NCBI RefSeq assembly: GCF_000334455.1
Contig: NZ_BANX01000020.1
Location: 124,001-188,000 of the forward strand
Direction: 5' to 3'
Length of the DNA: 64,000 bases
DNA from: Gordonia soli NBRC 108243
Lineage (GTDB): Bacteria > Actinomycetota > Actinomycetes > Mycobacteriales > Mycobacteriaceae
Below, piece after piece: positions 53,858 to 62,008 of this stretch; positions within the stretch are counted from its first letter, which is position 1, and the number at the start of each line of letters is the position of its first letter. The translations under genes were made by a program, and so were the position numbers. Under the pieces are notes generated by a model. The model did not search any database. It had not been told where the DNA came from and saw only the letters and a program-made list of their open reading frames with translations.

Positions 53858-53923
53858 TCGCAAGAGGCGCGAACCCCCCCCCCGTCGTCGAAAGCAGTCC
53901 ACGCCAGCCGCGACCACGCCCCC

Positions 53924-54000
53924 GGCCAAAAACTGGCGCCCAGCGACCAGCCGCGTGCAATATCCACTCGGCGCCCGCGTGGGCGGCAGATTTTGGTCAT
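53924..54000. repeat. GTGCRMYMTCCAC repeat element, copy 2
   Basis: A 77-bp unit with ends CGGCCAAAAACTGGCGCC (from 53923) and GGCGGCAGATTTTGGTCA, about 14 of 18 complementary, and the central GTGCAATATCCAC (53955-53967). It lies 143 bp after copy 1, in the same orientation, sharing the preceding ACGCCAGCCGCGACC. Confidence 0.65.
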
Positions 54001-54076
54001 CGCGAGGAGCCGGCCAGAGGCGGTCGGAGGCGCTCCCAGCCCCCCCCGAGCGCGCGGACCCGGCCGTAGGCGCCCC

Positions 54077-55597
54077 TCAGCTGATCCGCGCGTGCATCAA
54101 CGACACGTTGTACTCGGTCCAGGTCGACATCGTGAAGTAGAGATCGCGGGCACTCGACCACGGATGCAGGAAACCTCCGTAGAGCTGCGCATAGCGGTTC
54201 GAGCGGACGAGGTCGGTGCCGTCGGACCACGCGCCCTGCGGACTTCTCGCCGTGCGTAGGACGATCGCTCCACGGACCGTGTCGAGGTAACTGAGCTGCC
54301 ATCGCTGAGCCGACTCGTCGTATCGCGCCGACAGTTCGCCGACCGGACCGGCGAACAACACCGACGCCACGTTCCCGTCGCGCGCCGGAACCCACCGACC
54401 GTCCCGCCAGTACTGATAGGCGGTCTTGTTGAGCACTTGATCTTTCCGGACGCGGGCCAGACCGACCGATCCGACGCGTGAGTTGGGGGTTCCGAACATG
54501 TAGACGTGATCGCCCTGCGGCACCATCGAACTCACCTGGAACTGCGATGTTCCGAAGATGTTGTCCCACCGCGTGTACGGGTCCTTCGACCACGTCGATC
54601 CGCCGTCGTCGGAGTAGGCCAGGCCGCCGTAGTTGGTGAGCCACACACCGGGGATCGGGCCCCAGGTACGCACCGACATGTAGCTCAGGAACTGACGGCT
54701 GCCGATCGCGAAGCCGGATGTCGGGATGGTGGTCATCTCGTAGCGGTCGATGTGGCGCGCGGAGAGGATCTGCGCCGCATGGCATCTGCTGTCCTGCACC
54801 ATGGTGTCGATGGACATGCCGTCGGCGAGCTTCCGGTCGGAACTGAAGCCGAGCACGTTGCTCCGCCAGTCCCGGCCGTTGGCCCCCGGCGGGCGGAAGC
54901 CCTTGCCGAAGGTGTCGCCGAACGCAACGGCGACCTGCCCGGGCTTCGACTGCCACATGATGCCCAGGTCGGTGCCGTGGATCTGCCAGCGCTTGTCGGT
55001 TCGACTCGTCGAGCCCTTGCCGGTCAGCACCGACGCCCGACGCACCCACGACACCCGCGGCGCGTGCGGTCGTGCGGCGAGCGGGCCGGCATCGACGCCC
55101 GGTGCCACCGCGGCCGGTCGCGGTGGACGGGGCGCCGGATTCGGGTTGGGCACCGGGATCGGGATGTCGATGGGTCGCGGATCGAGGGTGATCTTCGGGA
55201 ACTCGAGGCTCAACGCCTGAGAGGGCTTGCCTGGCCGCGGCTTCGGCGGATCGGTGATGTCCGGGCATGGGTCGCTGCACGGGTTCTTCGGAGGCTTCTG
55301 CGAAGGGATGCGGATCGGTTTCGACTCCGACTCCGGCTCGGGAACCGGCAGGACTCGTGGATACGGCAGCGGAATCCCGATGCGGTCCGGAAGACGCGGG
55401 ATCAGATCGCGTGGGGTGAACGGCGTGGGCTTCGGCTTCGGTGGCAGGTCCTCCACGCAGCCGGAGCTGGGGAGCACGATGCCTGGACGGGCGGCCGCCT
55501 CACCCGCACCGACGGGCAGGCCAACGGCCATCGACGAAAGCGCAACGAGGAACGCGCACGTCAGCACCGATCCACGCCGCGCGGCTCGTGCCGACAT
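54077..55597 (-). CDS. Secreted DUF4185 protein, possible endo-D-arabinanase (GH183)
   Basis: A 506-residue exported protein. It has a signal peptide (MSARAARRGSVLTCAFLVALSS...), a ~150-residue linker very rich in Pro, Lys and Ile-Pro pairs (LPPKPKPTPFTPRDL, IDIPIPVPNPNPAPRP), then a DUF4185 beta-propeller (from ~residue 195). The propeller has VAVAFGDTFGKGF, WRSNVLGFSSD, SYMSVRTWGPIPGVW and LAYSDDGGSTWSKD. Members of DUF4185 have been shown to be endo-D-arabinanases acting on mycobacterial cell-wall arabinan. The linker would suit spanning the envelope. GGGAGG six bases from the ATG at 55597 fixes the start. Confidence 0.82.
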   Translation of the reverse strand: MSARAARRGSVLTCAFLVALSSMAVGLPVGAGEAAARPGIVLPSSGCVEDLPPKPKPTPFTPRDLIPRLPDRIGIPLPYPRVLPVPEPESESKPIRIPSQKPPKNPCSDPCPDITDPPKPRPGKPSQALSLEFPKITLDPRPIDIPIPVPNPNPAPRPPRPAAVAPGVDAGPLAARPHAPRVSWVRRASVLTGKGSTSRTDKRWQIHGTDLGIMWQSKPGQVAVAFGDTFGKGFRPPGANGRDWRSNVLGFSSDRKLADGMSIDTMVQDSRCHAAQILSARHIDRYEMTTIPTSGFAIGSRQFLSYMSVRTWGPIPGVWLTNYGGLAYSDDGGSTWSKDPYTRWDNIFGTSQFQVSSMVPQGDHVYMFGTPNSRVGSVGLARVRKDQVLNKTAYQYWRDGRWVPARDGNVASVLFAGPVGELSARYDESAQRWQLSYLDTVRGAIVLRTARSPQGAWSDGTDLVRSNRYAQLYGGFLHPWSSARDLYFTMSTWTEYNVSLMHARIS

Positions 55598-55777
55598 CAC
55601 GATCCTCCCTCGCGGCACCGAGTACCGCAGTCGTCCGGGACAGCAGGAATCTAGCACCGCCGTCCGTCCATCACCGGCTGATGCCACCGTTCTCCCCCGT
55701 CGCGACCGCACCACGATGTGGTCGCGGAACAATAACCACTCTGGTCTCGTGCGTAACTTCCGTTTACTTTCGTCACT

Positions 55778-56686
55778 GTGAAGATGACTCGTGGCGTCCG
55801 TGTGCCCGCATGCACCGACCACCGCCGGGCCGGTTGTCGACGGATGCTGACTGCGGTGACGACGATGCTGATCACCGCTGTCGCGGGCGCGCTCGTCGTC
55901 GCCGCACCGGCCGAGGCATCACCCCGCGGCGAGTTCAACCAGGCCGCCGCACAGTTCGGCGCGGGCAACTCCGCGGCCGCGATCGGCCACCTGAACAACG
56001 TCCTGCGAGCGAATCCGCGCGACGCCACCGCCCTCGCACTGCGTGCGATCTACGCCGACTACGGCTATGACATCCCGACCAAGATCGACTCGCTCACCCG
56101 CCTCAGCGGGGTCGACCACGGCAAGCGCATCCGGGTCGACACGTTGCTGAACGCGATCTTGTCCCAATCGCTGACCCCGCCTAATCCGTTGCCCGCGATG
56201 GTGGGCCCACAGACCGCGATCGTCGTGCTCGGCTACGGCCTCCTACCCGACGGTGCGATGCGTCCCGAACTCGTCGGCCGACTCTCGGCCGGGCTCATCC
56301 AGGCGTTCATGGCACCCGCATCGCCGGTCATCGTGACCGGTGGCAATCCACGTCGAGGCATCACCGAGGCCGCGGCGATGAAGACCTGGCTGATCCGGCA
56401 CGGCATCCCGGCCGGCCGAATCCACGCCGAGCACAAGGCGACATCGACCGCAGGAAACGCGGTCCAGTCGGCCAAACTCATGCAATCGATCCGCGCGACC
56501 AGCGCGGTGATCGTCACCGATCCCGACCACATCCGCCGCGGCGTGGTCGACTTCATCACCGCGGGCGTCCCCGTGGTCGGTGCGATGGCGACGATCAACG
56601 GCTATATCAAGAGTGTGTGGCCGGTTCTGAGCAAGAAGCAGCAGTGGGCGATGTACCGCGACGGCATCTCGGTCCTCGGGCTGTAG
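55778..56686 (+). CDS. Exported DUF218 (YdcF/ElyC-like) protein
   Basis: A 302-residue protein with an N-terminal signal (LTAVTTMLITAVAGALVVAAPAEA), a helical TPR-like stretch (AAAQFGAGNSAAAIGHLNNVLRANPRDATALALRA) and a C-terminal DUF218 domain. The latter has TAIVVLGYGLLPDGAMRPELVGRL, VIVTGGNPRRGITEAAAMKTWL and TSTAGNAVQSAKLM. DUF218 proteins such as ElyC and SanA act in envelope integrity; the biochemical activity is unknown. The start is GTG 55778 or ATG 55784. It is divergent from the DUF4185 gene. Confidence 0.82.
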   Translation: MKMTRGVRVPACTDHRRAGCRRMLTAVTTMLITAVAGALVVAAPAEASPRGEFNQAAAQFGAGNSAAAIGHLNNVLRANPRDATALALRAIYADYGYDIPTKIDSLTRLSGVDHGKRIRVDTLLNAILSQSLTPPNPLPAMVGPQTAIVVLGYGLLPDGAMRPELVGRLSAGLIQAFMAPASPVIVTGGNPRRGITEAAAMKTWLIRHGIPAGRIHAEHKATSTAGNAVQSAKLMQSIRATSAVIVTDPDHIRRGVVDFITAGVPVVGAMATINGYIKSVWPVLSKKQQWAMYRDGISVLGL

Positions 56687-56692
56687 CCTTCG

Positions 56693-56748
56693 GCGCACGA
56701 TCAACGCGTCCGGGCGCACGATCAACGCGTCCGGGCGCACGATCGACG
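56693..56748. repeat. 21-bp tandem repeat, 2.6 copies
   Basis: Units of GCGCACGATCAACGCGTCCGG lie head to tail, the third partial, immediately after the DUF218 stop and before a terminator. Confidence 0.75.
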
Positions 56749-56752
56749 AGAA

Positions 56753-56783
56753 AGGCGCCACGATGCGGTGCATCGTGGCGCCT
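56753..56783. terminator. 13-bp hairpin between convergent genes
   Basis: AGGCGCCACGATG pairs perfectly with CATCGTGGCGCCT around CGGTG, between the DUF218 and acyl-CoA dehydrogenase stops. Confidence 0.75.
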
Positions 56784-56815
56784 CTCGGATCAGTCGGCGA
56801 TCCGCGGCGGGTGGC

Positions 56816-57973
56816 TCACAGCGACCGCGCGATGATCTCCTTCATGATCTCGTTGGTTCCCGCGTAGATCTTCTGGACACGGTTGTCGGCCCACATGCGT
56901 GCAATCGGGTACTCGTTCATGTAGCCGTAGCCGCCGAAGAGCTGCAGGCACTCGTCGGCGACGACCATGGCCCGGTCGCTGGTCCACCACTTCGCCATCG
57001 CGACGGTCGGGATGTCCAGTTCGCCCTCGAGATGCTTGGCGATGCAGTCGTCGACGAACACCCGCGCGATGCGGGTCTCGGTGGCGGCCTCGGCGAGTTT
57101 GAACTTGGTGTTCTGGAAGTTGAAGATCGAACGCCCGAAAGCGTTGCGGTCCTTGGTGTACTCGATGGTCTTGGCGACCGCGGTCTCCATCCCGGCCACC
57201 GAGGCGACGGCGATGATCAACCGCTCCTGTGGGAGCTGCTGCATCAGCTGGATGAAGCCCTGCCCCTCCTCGGTACCGAGCAGGTTGCTCGTCGGGACAC
57301 GGACCCCGTCGAAGAACAGCTCCGATGTGTCCTGACCGCGCTGACCGATCTTGTCGAGCACCCGACCGCGTCGGTAGCCCTCACGATCGGCTTCCACCAG
57401 GATCAGCGAGATGCCCTTGGCTCCCTCACTGACGTCGGTCTTGGCGACGACGATGATGATGTCGGCCTGACCGCCGTTGGTGATGAAGGTCTTCGAGCCG
57501 TCGATGACGTACTCGTCGCCCTCCTTGATCGCCTTGGTCTTCACGTTCTGCAGGTCCGACCCGGTGCCCGGCTCGGTCATGGCGATGGCACCGACAGCTT
57601 CGCCACTGGCCATCTTGGGCAGCCAGGTCTTCTTCTGCTCCTCGCTGCCGTACTCGAGGATGTAGTGGGCGACGATCCCGTTGTGGAGGCTGGCGCCCCA
57701 CGAGCTGTCGACAGCGCGGGCCTGTTCCTCGATCAGCACGGCCTCGTGAGCGAAGGTACCGCCACCGCCGCCGTACTCCTCGGGGATCGACATGCAGAGC
57801 AGGCCGAGTTCGCCGGCCTTGTTCCAGAGGTCTCGATCGACGTGATGCTGCTCGATGAACTTCTCGGTGTTCGGCGAGATCTCCTTCTCGCAGAAACTCC
57901 GGGCGAGATCGCGCAGAGCAGTGAGTTCCTCGGTTTCCCAAGGCGAACGGGGGTTGCCGGCCATGTTGTGCAT
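56816..57973 (-). CDS. Acyl-CoA dehydrogenase
   Basis: A 385-residue FAD enzyme of fatty acid or branched acyl-CoA beta-oxidation. Motifs: LLCMSIPEEYGGGG, AIAMTEPGTGSDLQNVKT (flavin contact), FITNGGQADI, RLIIAVASVAGMETAV, FGRSIFNFQNTKFKLAE and the C-terminal catalytic-base region LFGGYGYMNEYPIARMWADNRVQKIYAGTNEIMK. The glutamate in IYAGTNEIM position fits short/medium-chain ACADs. Two small dyads lie in its promoter region. It stands alone, without an enoyl-CoA hydratase beside it. Confidence 0.92.
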   Translation of the reverse strand: MHNMAGNPRSPWETEELTALRDLARSFCEKEISPNTEKFIEQHHVDRDLWNKAGELGLLCMSIPEEYGGGGGTFAHEAVLIEEQARAVDSSWGASLHNGIVAHYILEYGSEEQKKTWLPKMASGEAVGAIAMTEPGTGSDLQNVKTKAIKEGDEYVIDGSKTFITNGGQADIIIVVAKTDVSEGAKGISLILVEADREGYRRGRVLDKIGQRGQDTSELFFDGVRVPTSNLLGTEEGQGFIQLMQQLPQERLIIAVASVAGMETAVAKTIEYTKDRNAFGRSIFNFQNTKFKLAEAATETRIARVFVDDCIAKHLEGELDIPTVAMAKWWTSDRAMVVADECLQLFGGYGYMNEYPIARMWADNRVQKIYAGTNEIMKEIIARSL

Positions 57974-57986
57974 ACCAATCGACGAA

Positions 57987-58023
57987 TGACAGTGTCACCC
58001 GCGATCGTAACAGTGGCGACTGT
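57987..58023. promoter_or_regulatory. Two dyads before the acyl-CoA dehydrogenase gene
   Basis: TGACA-G-TGTCA (57987-57997) and ACAGT-GGCG-ACTGT (58010-58023) flank a TTACGAT -10-like element on the minus strand. They share the ACAGT half-site. It is a candidate repressor site. Confidence 0.45.
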
Positions 58024-58064
58024 CAACGTCGCTGCGGCCCCAGCCCGGGGCGCAGGACCGTCGC

Positions 58065-59279
58065 TCAGGCGTTGCCCTTCGCCCAGGTCTTCCAGTCGAC
58101 GTTCCAGTCACCCAGGCCGTCGGTACCCGACAGCGTGCCGCCGGTCGTGTTCTTCACGACCACGGGATCACCACGGAGCGTGTTCTCCATGACCCACAAC
58201 GCGTTGTCGGGGCTGAGGTTGAGACAGCCGTGGCTGGTGTTGGTGTTGCCCTGCGCCCAGACCGACCACGGCGCCGAGTGGAAGAAGATGCCGCTGTAGG
58301 ACATCCGCGTCGCGTAGTCGACCGGCGTGCGGTAGCCGTTGGCCGAGTTGGACGGGACGCCGTAGGTCGACGAGTCCATGATGATGTGATCGTGCTTGTC
58401 CGACACCAGGTAGACCCCGTTGTCGGTCTCGTCACCAGGCTTGCCCATCGAGGTCGGCATCGTCCGGATGACCTTGCCGTCACGCTCGAAGACCACCTGC
58501 TTGGTCTTGTCGTCGGCGGTGATCAGGAGCTTGCGCCCGACCTTGAAGTTGGTGCGGACGTTCTCCTGACCGAAGAGCCCGTCGCCGAGGTCGATGCCGT
58601 ACGTGTTGACCGCGACGTTGACCTTGGTGCCGGTCTTCCAGAAGTTCTCCGGGCGCCAGCGCACCTCGGTGTCGCTGATCCAGTAGAAGGCACCCTCGGT
58701 CGGCGGATCGGTGGTGATCTTGATGGCGCGCTGAGCGGCCTTGCGATTCGGGATCGGTTCGTCGAACTTCACCGCGATCGGCTGTCCCACGCCGACCGTC
58801 TCGCCCGGATTCGGCGTCAGATATGCCTGGGTGAGGTTGTTGGGCGCGCGGGTGGTGAAGGAGACCTTCTTGGTGGCCGTGCCACCGATGCCCACGGCGT
58901 CGGCCTGCAGGGTGTAGTTGCGGTTGTAACCGAACGGCTCCGCGCTCGTCCAGGTGGTGCCGTCCTCGCTCAGCTCACCCTTGAGCGGCGAACCGTCGGC
59001 CTTGTTGACGCGCACACTGGTGATCGAGCCCTCGCTGGCGGCCACCTTGATCGGCGCTCCCGGCTGGACGCCGACGGCGCCCTCGGTCAGCGGCTTCTCG
59101 GCCCACTCGGTGACCTCGAGACCCGGCTTGAGCAGATCGTCGAACATGCTGGTGCTGTGCACGTCGTCGCTGTACGAGGCTTCCTGGGAGCACGAGGTCA
59201 CGATTGCGACGGTGGCGAGCAGGACACCCCCGATCATCAGGTGCCGCCGACGCCGACTGTGGGTACGACCGATCCCCAT
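58065..59279 (-). CDS. ldt: L,D-transpeptidase lipoprotein
   Basis: A 404-residue lipoprotein that forms 3-3 peptidoglycan cross-links outside the membrane. The basic N terminus and lipobox VTSC (cysteine ~residue 30) anchor it. Two Ig-like domains (~45-240) lead to the YkuD catalytic domain, with the catalytic His in FFHSAPWSVW and Cys in TSHGCLNLSPDNA. The Trp-rich C-terminal cap (DGLGDWNVDWKTW) is typical of mycobacterial Ldts. It corresponds by order to Rv2518c. A paralogue lies just upstream on the same strand, across tRNA-Lys. The start at 59279 (MGIGRTHSRRRR) is chosen. Confidence 0.92.
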   Translation of the reverse strand: MGIGRTHSRRRRHLMIGGVLLATVAIVTSCSQEASYSDDVHSTSMFDDLLKPGLEVTEWAEKPLTEGAVGVQPGAPIKVAASEGSITSVRVNKADGSPLKGELSEDGTTWTSAEPFGYNRNYTLQADAVGIGGTATKKVSFTTRAPNNLTQAYLTPNPGETVGVGQPIAVKFDEPIPNRKAAQRAIKITTDPPTEGAFYWISDTEVRWRPENFWKTGTKVNVAVNTYGIDLGDGLFGQENVRTNFKVGRKLLITADDKTKQVVFERDGKVIRTMPTSMGKPGDETDNGVYLVSDKHDHIIMDSSTYGVPSNSANGYRTPVDYATRMSYSGIFFHSAPWSVWAQGNTNTSHGCLNLSPDNALWVMENTLRGDPVVVKNTTGGTLSGTDGLGDWNVDWKTWAKGNA

Positions 59280-59414
59280 CTCACTCCAACCTTGATGCGA
59301 TGCGACCTGGTCCCCGCCGAGGTCGTCCGATGCCTGCGCACAGTGTACGAGAAATTCAGTGGACCGAAATGCCCGAGTCCGGACTTCCGGTCGATCACCC
59401 GACACGTCATGCGG

Positions 59415-59451
59415 CGAGAGAGACGCCCCGCGGTGCGGGACGTCTCTCTCG
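59415..59451 (-). terminator. Hairpin after tRNA-Lys
   Basis: CGAGAGAGACG pairs perfectly with its complement, and an inner CCCGC/GCGGG stem closes the loop. It is placed 3 bases past the tRNA CCA end on the minus strand. Confidence 0.75.
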
Positions 59452-59453
59452 GG

Positions 59454-59529
<76 letters not shown>

Positions 59530-59621
59530 TTGGCGGTGCGAGACGAAACCTTACATGCCGTGGCTACAGAAGTGAAATCGCCAGGAACACAGGGCATAGC
59601 CGCACCGAGGAGGCCTCCGGA

Positions 59622-60827
59622 TCAGGCGTTGCCCTTGCTCCAGACCGACCACGGGACGTTCCAATCACCCAGTCCGTCGTCGCCTGGCAGCGGAGGGCCG
59701 TTGGTGTTCTTGGCCACCACGATGTCACCGCGAAGGCTGTTGTCCAGGAACCACTTCGCGTTCTCCGGACTCACGTTCAGGCAACCGTTGCTCACGTCTG
59801 TGTTGCCCTGGTCGCCCACCGACCACGGCGCGGAGTGCACATAGATACCGCTGAAGGAGATCCGTGTGGCGCTGTAGACGACCTCGCGATAACCCTCTGA
59901 CGAGCTCACCGGCACGCCGTAGGTCGACGAGTCCATGATCACGCTGGGTACTCGTTCGGCGACGATGTAGATGCCGTTGTTCGTCGGCGACGAGTCCTTG
60001 CCCATCGACGTCGGCATGGTCTTGACGAGCTTGCCGTTCTCGTAGACCTGGATCGTCTTGCTGGTGTCGTCGGCGATCGCCACGAATCGGCGGCCGACGG
60101 TGAAGTCGGAGTCCAGATTGTTGTCGCCGAAGACGCCGTCACCCAGGTCGATGCCCTTGGTGCGCACCGCCACGTGCACCTTGGTGCCCGGCTTCCAGTA
60201 GTGCTGCGGACGCCAACGCACCATCGTGTCGCTGATCCAGTAGAACGCGCCGGCGACGGGCGGGTCGGTGGTGACCTTGATCGCGTTCTGCGCGTTGCGG
60301 CGATCCGTGACCGGCTGATCGAACGAGATGGCCACCGGTTGTCCGACACCGACCGTCTCGTTGTCCTCGGTGACCGTGGAGGCCGAGGCGAGCGACGACG
60401 CAGACGCCGTGCTGAACCCCACGCGCGCGGCACCTTCACCCTCGACGCCGCGGGCAGCCGCGGTGACGGTGTAGCTGGTGCCGAAGTCCAGGGTGTCGGC
60501 AGAGACCCACCGCGAGCCGTCCGAGGACGTGGTGCCCTTGACGGGCCCGTCGGGTCCGCTGACGACGACCGACGACAGACTCCCCTCGGCGGCAGTGACC
60601 GTTATCGGAGCACCCGGCTGCACCCCCACTGCGTGATCACGCAGGGGCTGGTCACGCCATCCCGTGACCGAGATGTGCGGGAGGCCCATGGTGTAGAGAC
60701 TCGGGGCATCCGTCACCGAGTCGGAGTATTCCGGCGAGCCGGTGCAACCTGACAAAGCGGTCACCGTGAGGCCGGTCAGTAGCGTCGCAATCGCGGCTCT
60801 GACCTGCCGGCTGCGACGCCGCGTCAT
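59622..60827 (-). CDS. ldt: Second L,D-transpeptidase lipoprotein
   Basis: A 401-residue paralogue of the 58-59 kb enzyme with the same plan: lipobox LSGC (cysteine ~28), Ig-like domains, and a YkuD domain with catalytic His in YVHSAPWS and Cys in VSNGCLNVSPENA. The residue before GC is Asn, where the paralogue and most Ldts have His. The catalytic His, Ser and Cys remain. The C-terminal Trp-rich cap is present. Its ATG overlaps the stop of the upstream DUF3618 gene (ATGA), showing translational coupling. Confidence 0.92.
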   Translation of the reverse strand: MTRRRSRQVRAAIATLLTGLTVTALSGCTGSPEYSDSVTDAPSLYTMGLPHISVTGWRDQPLRDHAVGVQPGAPITVTAAEGSLSSVVVSGPDGPVKGTTSSDGSRWVSADTLDFGTSYTVTAAARGVEGEGAARVGFSTASASSLASASTVTEDNETVGVGQPVAISFDQPVTDRRNAQNAIKVTTDPPVAGAFYWISDTMVRWRPQHYWKPGTKVHVAVRTKGIDLGDGVFGDNNLDSDFTVGRRFVAIADDTSKTIQVYENGKLVKTMPTSMGKDSSPTNNGIYIVAERVPSVIMDSSTYGVPVSSSEGYREVVYSATRISFSGIYVHSAPWSVGDQGNTDVSNGCLNVSPENAKWFLDNSLRGDIVVAKNTNGPPLPGDDGLGDWNVPWSVWSKGNA

Positions 60828-61045
60828 CGAATGATCTTCCGGATGACCAAGACCGCGACCACAGAGCCCACCCCGATGAGGGTGAACTTGACCGCAGGAG
60901 TGTTGACGATGCGCAGGGCGGTGCTCTTGGCGTCATCGGCCAACCGCTGCGGATTCGCCCGATCTGCGAGGGCGTCGAGGGTCTTCGCCAGATCCTCACG
61001 CGCTTGCGCGATCTCCTGCTCGATCCGTTCGGTGTCGCCGGCCAC
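60824..61045 (-). CDS. DUF3618 small membrane protein
   Basis: A 73-residue protein: VAGDTERIEQEIAQAREDLAKTLDALADRANPQRLADDAK is an amphipathic/coiled helix typical of DUF3618, and a single membrane helix (FTLIGVGSVVAVLVI) ends in a basic RKIIR. GTG 61045 has GGGAGG seven bases upstream. It corresponds to Rv2520c by order. Its stop overlaps the L,D-transpeptidase start, so the two are made together, suggesting a helper role in the envelope (inference). The longer frame to 61171 is not supported. Confidence 0.85.
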   Translation of the reverse strand: MAGDTERIEQEIAQAREDLAKTLDALADRANPQRLADDAKSTALRIVNTPAVKFTLIGVGSVVAVLVIRKIIR

Positions 61046-61195
61046 GTCCGTCCTCCCTGCTCGCGTCCCGCTCGCTTGTGATCCATCGCCGGGGCGTCGC
61101 TCGTGGGAGCGGACGCGGTCCGGCCATTTGAGAGTACGGCATCGCCGGCGACCGATCGTGTCGTGGCGCACGTCCGGCGCGACCGCGCCGGGAGC

Positions 61196-61272
61196 CCCGG
61201 ATTACCGACACCTGAGCGCGTCGTCCTGTGCACTCTCCACCGCGGCTCCCGCTGGCCTGCCAAAAATCCGGG
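61196..61272. repeat. GTGCRMYMTCCAC repeat element, copy 3
   Basis: A 77-bp unit with perfect 8-bp inverted ends CCCGGATT/AATCCGGG and the central GTGCACTCTCCAC (61228-61240). The stretch 61046-61524 has no gene; it holds this unit and copy 4. Confidence 0.65.
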
Positions 61273-61345
61273 CCGCCGCCGGAGTGTGACCGGCCGACAG
61301 TCCGACAGTCTCCCCGCCGTGTCCGACTCGTCCCAGCCCCGGAAT

Positions 61346-61417
61346 CGGATTACTGACACGCGAGCGAGCCGCGCTGTGCGCCATCCACAGCACACACCTG
61401 TCACGCGTCAGAAATCC
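61346..61417. repeat. GTGCRMYMTCCAC repeat element, copy 4
   Basis: A 72-bp unit with 17-base inverted ends (CGGATTACTGACACGCG; 14 of 17 complementary) and the central GTGCGCCATCCAC (61376-61388). It begins 148 bp after the matching point of copy 3. Confidence 0.65.
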
Positions 61418-61512
61418 GAAGATCCGCACGCCGACAAACCGGCCAGACCACAACCACACGTCGGGCGCCGACCGGACCGTCGATGCCCGATCGGACCGGC
61501 TCGGCGATCGAC

Positions 61513-61518
61513 TAGCCT
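61513..61518 (+). promoter_or_regulatory. -10 element (TAGCCT) of leaderless bcp
   Basis: TAGCCT ends exactly 6 bases before the ATG at 61525; no ribosome site is present. Confidence 0.5.
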
Positions 61519-61524
61519 GTGCTC

Positions 61525-61998
61525 ATGTCTGCGACCACGCGGTTGTCGGCCGGCGACCCGGCCCCGTCCTTCACACTCCCCGACGCCCAGGAGCGTCCGG
61601 TCTCGTTGTCGGACTATCGCGGCCGCAAGGTCATCGTGTACTTCTACCCCGCAGCGTCCACACCGGGATGCACCAAGCAGGCGTGCGACTTCCGCGACAA
61701 CCTCGCGGAGTTCGGCGACGCGGGGATCGACGTCATCGGCATCTCGCCCGACAAGCCCGCCAAGCTGGCGAAGTTCGTCGAGGCCGAGGGGCTGACCTTC
61801 CCGCTCCTGTCCGACCCGGACAAGAACGTCCTCACCGAGTGGGGAGCCTTCGGCGAGAAGAAGATGTACGGCAAGACCGTGACGGGTGTGATCCGGTCGA
61901 CCTTCCTCGTCGACGAGAAGGGCGTGATCGAGGTCGCGCAGTACAACGTCCGCGCCACCGGACACGTCGCGAAGTTGCGGCGGGATCTCTCCGTGTGA
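61525..61998 (+). CDS. bcp: Thiol peroxidase, Bcp/PrxQ type
   Basis: A 157-residue atypical peroxiredoxin that reduces hydrogen and organic peroxides using thioredoxin. The active site is FYPAASTPGCTKQACDFRD, with the peroxidatic cysteine in PGCT and the resolving cysteine five residues later in QAC (alpha2 type). GISPDKPAKLAKF and KKMYGKTVTGVIRSTFLVDEKG are typical. ATG 61525 is preferred over GTG 61519 because of the -10 spacing. It corresponds to Rv2521. Confidence 0.95.
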   Translation: MSATTRLSAGDPAPSFTLPDAQERPVSLSDYRGRKVIVYFYPAASTPGCTKQACDFRDNLAEFGDAGIDVIGISPDKPAKLAKFVEAEGLTFPLLSDPDKNVLTEWGAFGEKKMYGKTVTGVIRSTFLVDEKGVIEVAQYNVRATGHVAKLRRDLSV

Positions 61999-62008
61999 GA
62001 CCGATTCG

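Noticed and set aside
53813-53967. TATCCAC cores as DnaA boxes of an origin
   Set aside because: They resemble part of TTATCCACA, but there is no dnaA/dnaN/recF context, too few sites, and the conserved unit is longer (GTGCRMYMTCCAC).
53699-54259. Overlapping frames across the 53.7-54.1 kb gap
   Set aside because: They translate the two repeat units and a C10 tract in several frames, with no ribosome site or family match; treated as non-coding repeats.
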